DNA of 64,000 nucleotides from Candidatus Soleaferrea massiliensis AP7 (GTDB lineage Bacteria; Bacillota; Clostridia; Oscillospirales; Ruminococcaceae): the NCBI RefSeq assembly GCF_000820765.1, contig NZ_CCYH01000005.1:1-64000 (forward strand). Direction: 5' to 3'. The notes beneath the pieces are model-generated. The model did not search any database, had not been told where the DNA came from, and worked only from the letters and a program-made list of their open reading frames with translations. A program made the position numbers and the translations under genes. Below, one piece after another: positions 60,447-64,000 of this stretch. Each line of letters opens with the position of its first letter. The first letter of the stretch is position 1.

Positions 60447-61722
60447 AAAAGAGATGAAAACACTGGTATCCAATACCGTGATGCTCTATATCATGCAGGT
60501 GTCGGGATATATCTTTCCGCTGCTGACCTTTCCGTACCTTACACGGGTGTTGGGGCCGGAATATTTCGGTGTAACCACCTTTGTCAGCGCGACGATTACC
60601 TATTTTCAGCTGGTTGTAGACTTTGGCTTTCTGCTTTCGGCAACCAGAGATTGTTCCCTGCACCGTGACAACAAGCAGAAGCTGCAGGAGATTCTCTCCT
60701 CGGTCGTCAAAGCAAAGACTTTTATTGCGACCATCGCGTTTGCGGGTATCTTTATTTTAATCATCTTTGTTCCGCAGTATCAGGAGCATGGGCTTTATCT
60801 CGCGTTATCTTATCTGGCGGTGTTTGCGAGCGCCTTTATACCGGATTATATGTTCCGCGGAATTGAACGGATGTCGGTCATTACATATCGTTCGGTGGCA
60901 TCCAAGGCGTTATACACCGTGCTGATCTTTATATTTGTGAGACAGGATACCGACTACGTCCTGATTCCTATCTTTATGTTTGCGGCAAACGTATTTGTGG
61001 TTATCTGGTCGTTTATCTATTTGTATAAGAAGCTGGATATCCGATGGATCAAAACCCCGGTCTCAAGCGTCGTTGCAGCCATTAAGGATTCCGCGGTTTT
61101 CTTTGTCTCACGCATTGCGACGACCATCTACAATGCAACCAACGTTGTGGCGCTGGGCTTCTTTTTTCCATCTGCGGCGCTGGCCTCCTTTACATCGGCT
61201 AACGATCTGATTACAAAGGGCAGAGGTATGTTCTCGCCGATTGCGGACAGCATCTATCCGTATATGGTCAAGCAAAAAAATTTCAAGCTGATCAAAAAGG
61301 TGCTGATCTTCTCATTTCCAATCATTCTAGCCGGAACGGTGTTTCTGTACATCTTCACACCGGAGGCGATCCGAATTGTCTGTGGAGAAGGATATGAAGG
61401 AGCCATCCCGATTTTCAGGATTCTCCTGTTTATGGTGCCGATTACACTGCCGATCTATCTGCTGGGATTCCCAACGCTCGGCGCGCTGAACATGATGAAA
61501 GAAGCGAACCTGACTATCGTATATGCCGCGGTTTACCATGTCATCGGCCTGCTGATCCTGTTTGCTGTCGGCAAGTTTGAGTTTATTCCGGTTGCGATTC
61601 TAACGGTTACAAGCGAGTTTGTTGTCTTGATCTCCAGAGCGATCTACTCATATCTGGGTTTCAAGCGATTGGAAAGAGAGAGGAAATATGAGCAGATTCA
61701 TTCGCAAATTCAAAACAAGTAA
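60436..61722 (+). CDS. Polysaccharide flippase (Wzx-like, MOP superfamily)
   Basis: A 428-residue membrane protein with about twelve spans. The N-terminal TLVSNTVMLYIMQVSGYIFPLLTFPYLTRVLGPEYFG is the signature of RfbX/Wzx flippases that move lipid-linked repeat units across the membrane. It overlaps the preceding polymerase and the following transferase (35 bp), which points to one tightly coupled transcript. Confidence 0.92.
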   Translation: MKVKKEMKTLVSNTVMLYIMQVSGYIFPLLTFPYLTRVLGPEYFGVTTFVSATITYFQLVVDFGFLLSATRDCSLHRDNKQKLQEILSSVVKAKTFIATIAFAGIFILIIFVPQYQEHGLYLALSYLAVFASAFIPDYMFRGIERMSVITYRSVASKALYTVLIFIFVRQDTDYVLIPIFMFAANVFVVIWSFIYLYKKLDIRWIKTPVSSVVAAIKDSAVFFVSRIATTIYNATNVVALGFFFPSAALASFTSANDLITKGRGMFSPIADSIYPYMVKQKNFKLIKKVLIFSFPIILAGTVFLYIFTPEAIRIVCGEGYEGAIPIFRILLFMVPITLPIYLLGFPTLGALNMMKEANLTIVYAAVYHVIGLLILFAVGKFEFIPVAILTVTSEFVVLISRAIYSYLGFKRLERERKYEQIHSQIQNK

Positions 61723-62875
61723 GCTGTTCTACGTTATGATCGACAGCCTGAGAAAGCTGTTTATGCTGCTCTGCTCGATTTTTCCGCTTCAGAATAAAAT
61801 ATTTGTCAGCAGCTACTTCGGCGGCGACTACGGTGACAACGCAAAATACATTGTGGAGGAGCTTCGCCGGCAGAATCTTGACTATCAGGTTGTATGGCTG
61901 CTCAAAAAAAGCCTGATGGAGCACCATCATCTGCCTCAAGGCGTAAAGGCGGTGGCTTATAATTCCGCGGCAAGCTTCTTTGAAATGGCAACCGCAAAGG
62001 TGTGGATCAACAATTCCCGTTTTACCACGGCCCTGCGTAAACGGAAAGGCCAGCTTTATATCCAGACCTGGCATGGCGGACCGGGCATGAAAAAGGTGGA
62101 ACGAGATGTCGAGGACGCACTGGACGTTCGCTATGTCCACTTTGCCAAAAAGGATTCCCGGATGACCGATGTCTATCTGTCAAACAGCACCTTCATGACC
62201 AATCTGTATGCGAATGTGTTCTGGTATGACGGTGAGATTGTCGAGTGCGGCAGTCCCAGAAATGATATTTTCTTTGGAGACACAAAGAAATATGCCGACA
62301 AAATCCGAGCCTTCTACTCGATACCAGCGGACAAAAAGATGGTTGTGTACGGTCCGACCTTTCGAAAGGATCACAATTTAGAGGTCTATTCGATCGACGG
62401 TGAACAGTGCTGCAGAGCGCTTTCCGAGCGGTTTGGCGGAGAATGGGTGCTGCTGATGCGCCTGCATCCCAATCTTTTTGAATTGGCAGAGAAAATGCAG
62501 ACCGACGGCGGCAGAATCATCAACGCTACGCAGTATCCCGATCCGCAGGAGCTGTTTGCTGCGGCGGACTGCCTGATCACCGACTATTCGTCGCTGATTG
62601 TGGATTATCTGCCGACACAGCGTCCGGGCTTTATCTTTGCCACCGATGTCGACCAATACATCGATGACAGAGGGTTTTATTTCGAGTTCAGCGATATGCC
62701 GTTTCCATTCTCGGAGAGCAATGACCGCCTGATTGAAAACATCCTGCAATTTGACGAGGAGAAGTACCGGCAGGACATCGCTGCGTTCCGGAAGAAAACC
62801 GGCCTGCTGGAAAGAGGCGTCGCGTCGAAGAAGGCGGCTGAAATGATTCGGAGTCATATGGACAATGGACGTTGA
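61688..62875 (+). CDS. CDP-glycerol/CDP-ribitol phosphotransferase (TagF/TarL-like)
   Basis: A 395-residue member of the glycerophosphotransferase family. Diagnostic blocks are YIQTWHGGPGMKKVERDV (catalytic His), VYGPTFRKDHNLEVYS, LLMRLHPNLFEL and LITDYSSLIVDYLPTQRPGFIFATDVDQY, with the acidic and Ser residues that bind the CDP moiety. As TarI/TarJ are in the same cluster, its donor is probably CDP-ribitol, giving a ribitol-phosphate substituted wall polymer. It is last in the operon; the terminator lies 60 bp downstream. Confidence 0.92.
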   Translation: MSRFIRKFKTSKLFYVMIDSLRKLFMLLCSIFPLQNKIFVSSYFGGDYGDNAKYIVEELRRQNLDYQVVWLLKKSLMEHHHLPQGVKAVAYNSAASFFEMATAKVWINNSRFTTALRKRKGQLYIQTWHGGPGMKKVERDVEDALDVRYVHFAKKDSRMTDVYLSNSTFMTNLYANVFWYDGEIVECGSPRNDIFFGDTKKYADKIRAFYSIPADKKMVVYGPTFRKDHNLEVYSIDGEQCCRALSERFGGEWVLLMRLHPNLFELAEKMQTDGGRIINATQYPDPQELFAAADCLITDYSSLIVDYLPTQRPGFIFATDVDQYIDDRGFYFEFSDMPFPFSESNDRLIENILQFDEEKYRQDIAAFRKKTGLLERGVASKKAAEMIRSHMDNGR

Positions 62876-62936
62876 TCTGTAATGTTTATCATGTGTTCTT
62901 GTGGATTGCCCGTTTTTCGGATGATCAAAAATAAAG

Positions 62937-62988
62937 ACAGCTTCCGGAATTCTGTATGGAGATACAGAATTTCAGGAAGCTGTTTTTG
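62937..62988 (+). terminator. Intrinsic terminator of the wall-polymer cluster
   Basis: ACAGCTTCC-GGAATTCTGTAT / ATACAGAATT-GGAAGCTGT stem followed by TTTTTG. Confidence 0.85.
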
Positions 62989-63256
62989 TTGGAGTCTGAA
63001 CATCATGATTTTATAACCCGATTGCTTCAGGCGTAAACCGGACGATACATGGGTCTCTTTCCAGTCAAGCTGATGCGGAATTGGGATTCTGGAAGATGCA
63101 TATCTGATTTGGAAACCGGTACAATATTGACAATGGATGCCATTCAGGATGTATGGATCAGCTTCGGTGATGTTCCATATCATACTGACGGTCATGGCTG
63201 ATCAACTGCCTGTTTATATGAATCAAAGCCAGCCGCTGATCTTATAAAAAGCATTT
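62989..63256. other. Intergenic region, nothing recognised
   Basis: No gene or RNA was seen between the terminator and the DUF1801 ribosome binding site. Confidence 0.4.
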
Positions 63257-63270
63257 AGGAGGGGAATTAT

Positions 63271-63660
63271 ATCGAGATTTTTGCCGAGTATTTAGGACGT
63301 ATAGAGAACCAGCAGCATCGGGACCGGACTCAAGAAATGTTGAAATGGGTCCATCACACATTTCCCCAGCTGGCTCCGAGAGTGGCATGGAATCAGCCCA
63401 TGTACACGGATCACGGAACGTTTATCATAGGCTTCAGTGTGGCAAAACACCATCTGGCCGTTGCGCCTGAGAGGGCGGGAATTGTTCGATTTTCCGCGGA
63501 AATCCTGCGGGCTGGCTATGACCACAGCAAGCAGCTGATGCGTATCAGGTGGATCGATCCGGTTGACTATGAGCTGCTTCGGAAAATGATTCAGTACAAT
63601 ATTACGGACAAGGCGGATTGTTCCGCATTTTGGAGAAAGCCCGAGGAGAATGCCGGCTGA
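63271..63660 (+). CDS. DUF1801/YdhG-like protein with apparent ATC start
   Basis: A 129-residue protein whose family usually begins MEIFAEYL. Here the sequence is IEIFAEYLGRIENQQHRDRT with ATC where ATG would be. AGGAGGGG stands six bases before it, the ideal distance. The first in-frame ATG (63337) would cut 22 conserved residues and has no ribosome binding site. The remainder (LAPRVAWNQPMYTDHGTFIIGFSVAKHHLAVAPE) fits DUF1801, a frataxin/YdhG-like fold with a proposed iron or cofactor role. It could be expressed weakly from ATC, or be a mutated gene. Confidence 0.8.
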   Translation: MEIFAEYLGRIENQQHRDRTQEMLKWVHHTFPQLAPRVAWNQPMYTDHGTFIIGFSVAKHHLAVAPERAGIVRFSAEILRAGYDHSKQLMRIRWIDPVDYELLRKMIQYNITDKADCSAFWRKPEENAG

Positions 63661-64000
63661 AAGCAGCGGCTCTTCCTTTAAAATAAAGCTGCATGATAAC
63701 CCAGCTCAATAATGGGGAGATTACCCCTGCGGCAGCAAACGCGACTCGGTTTGCTATGTACATTTGAGACGGCAGTTCTGTATAGTAATTCGCTGTGATA
63801 GAAACCAGTCCCAACAGTTTTCCGAAGGTGCAAAAGTCAAAGATGATCCATCCAATGATCATGACCAGGGGGACAAAGGTATTTTTTGATAGAACCAATA
63901 GCAAAAGAGATAATCCGCCCAGCGCGAACACATTGGGCAATATTTTGGCGAGCAGCACCATGATATCCCAGAAGCATATTTGCGCCCCGCTGTCCAGTTT
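63602..64000 (-). CDS. Membrane protein, truncated by the window edge
   Basis: The frame stays open to the end of the window without a start, so only the C-terminal 130 or so residues are seen. Three hydrophobic spans are visible (VFALGGLSLLLLVLSKN, FVPLVMIIGWIIFDFCTFG and VAFAAAGVISPLLSWVIMQLYFKG), resembling the last spans of an ABC-2-type permease. The 3' end overlaps the convergent DUF1801 gene by 59 bp. The true stop and identity cannot be settled from this part. Confidence 0.6.
   Translation of the reverse strand, partial: KLDSGAQICFWDIMVLLAKILPNVFALGGLSLLLLVLSKNTFVPLVMIIGWIIFDFCTFGKLLGLVSITANYYTELPSQMYIANRVAFAAAGVISPLLSWVIMQLYFKGRAAAFSRHSPRAFSKMRNNPPCP

Overview
The window looks like chromosome of a spore-forming, mostly strictly anaerobic Firmicute of the class Clostridia, probably an Oscillospiraceae/Ruminococcaceae-type gut or rumen bacterium. 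The evidence is a sporulation sigma factor (sigK), a dockerin-bearing glycoside hydrolase, hybrid-cluster protein, PTGD-like cell-wall sorting tails, Gram-positive ribosome binding sites (AGGAGG) and intrinsic terminators throughout. The assignment is inferred from gene content only; no rRNA or tRNA gene was seen.

Region 1 (about 1-10512) is the most striking. The mother-cell sigma factor gene sigK is split: its 3' half (43-411) and its 5' half (10180-10512), both on the minus strand, are separated by a 9,768-bp element. The element is bounded by a large serine recombinase whose stop codon lies at one junction. Its two ends carry the inverted sequence CAACCCCC, and joining the flanks at a shared TT dinucleotide restores one uninterrupted sigma factor. 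This is a skin-type developmental excision element, but its content is not that of a prophage. It carries an HUH-type Rep, several XRE regulators, a membrane/lipoprotein operon, an EVE/PUA-like protein, a Fic toxin with its VbhA-type antitoxin, and an AT-rich ParA plus SIR2-like NADase gene pair that looks like a defence module.

Region 2 (10513-28132) holds surface and secreted proteins: a tandem nitrilase-like wall protein with a degenerate first active site, a CalY/TasA-like protein fused to a beta-helix, a TetR-controlled MMPL/RND exporter joined in frame to a secreted coiled domain, a small XRE regulator, and a very large GH2-CBM-dockerin enzyme.

Region 3 (28807-41000) is housekeeping and transport: glycyl-tRNA synthetase, a MerR-ABC export operon with a 19-bp-spacer promoter, an intergenic repeat cluster, a nitroreductase, the magnesium transporter MgtE, small membrane proteins, and an orphan tail-spike-like beta-helix protein without a signal peptide.

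Region 4 (41481-49549) is a sugar-response locus: AraC-type response regulator, LytS/YesM-type histidine kinase, a substrate-binding lipoprotein, then a wall-anchored GH3 glycosidase with permuted domain order. Region 5 (49721-52602) is an NAD-salvage operon (nicotinamidase, Nudix protein, nicotinate phosphoribosyltransferase) with an array of 41-bp repeats before the last gene. Region 6 (52808-55206) is a Crp/Fnr regulator divergent from hcp. Region 7 (56276-62875) is a tightly packed wall-polymer cluster (TarI-like, TarJ-like, glycosyltransferase, polymerase/ligase, flippase, CDP-glycerol/ribitol phosphotransferase). The window closes with a DUF1801 protein that appears to use an ATC start, and a truncated membrane protein.
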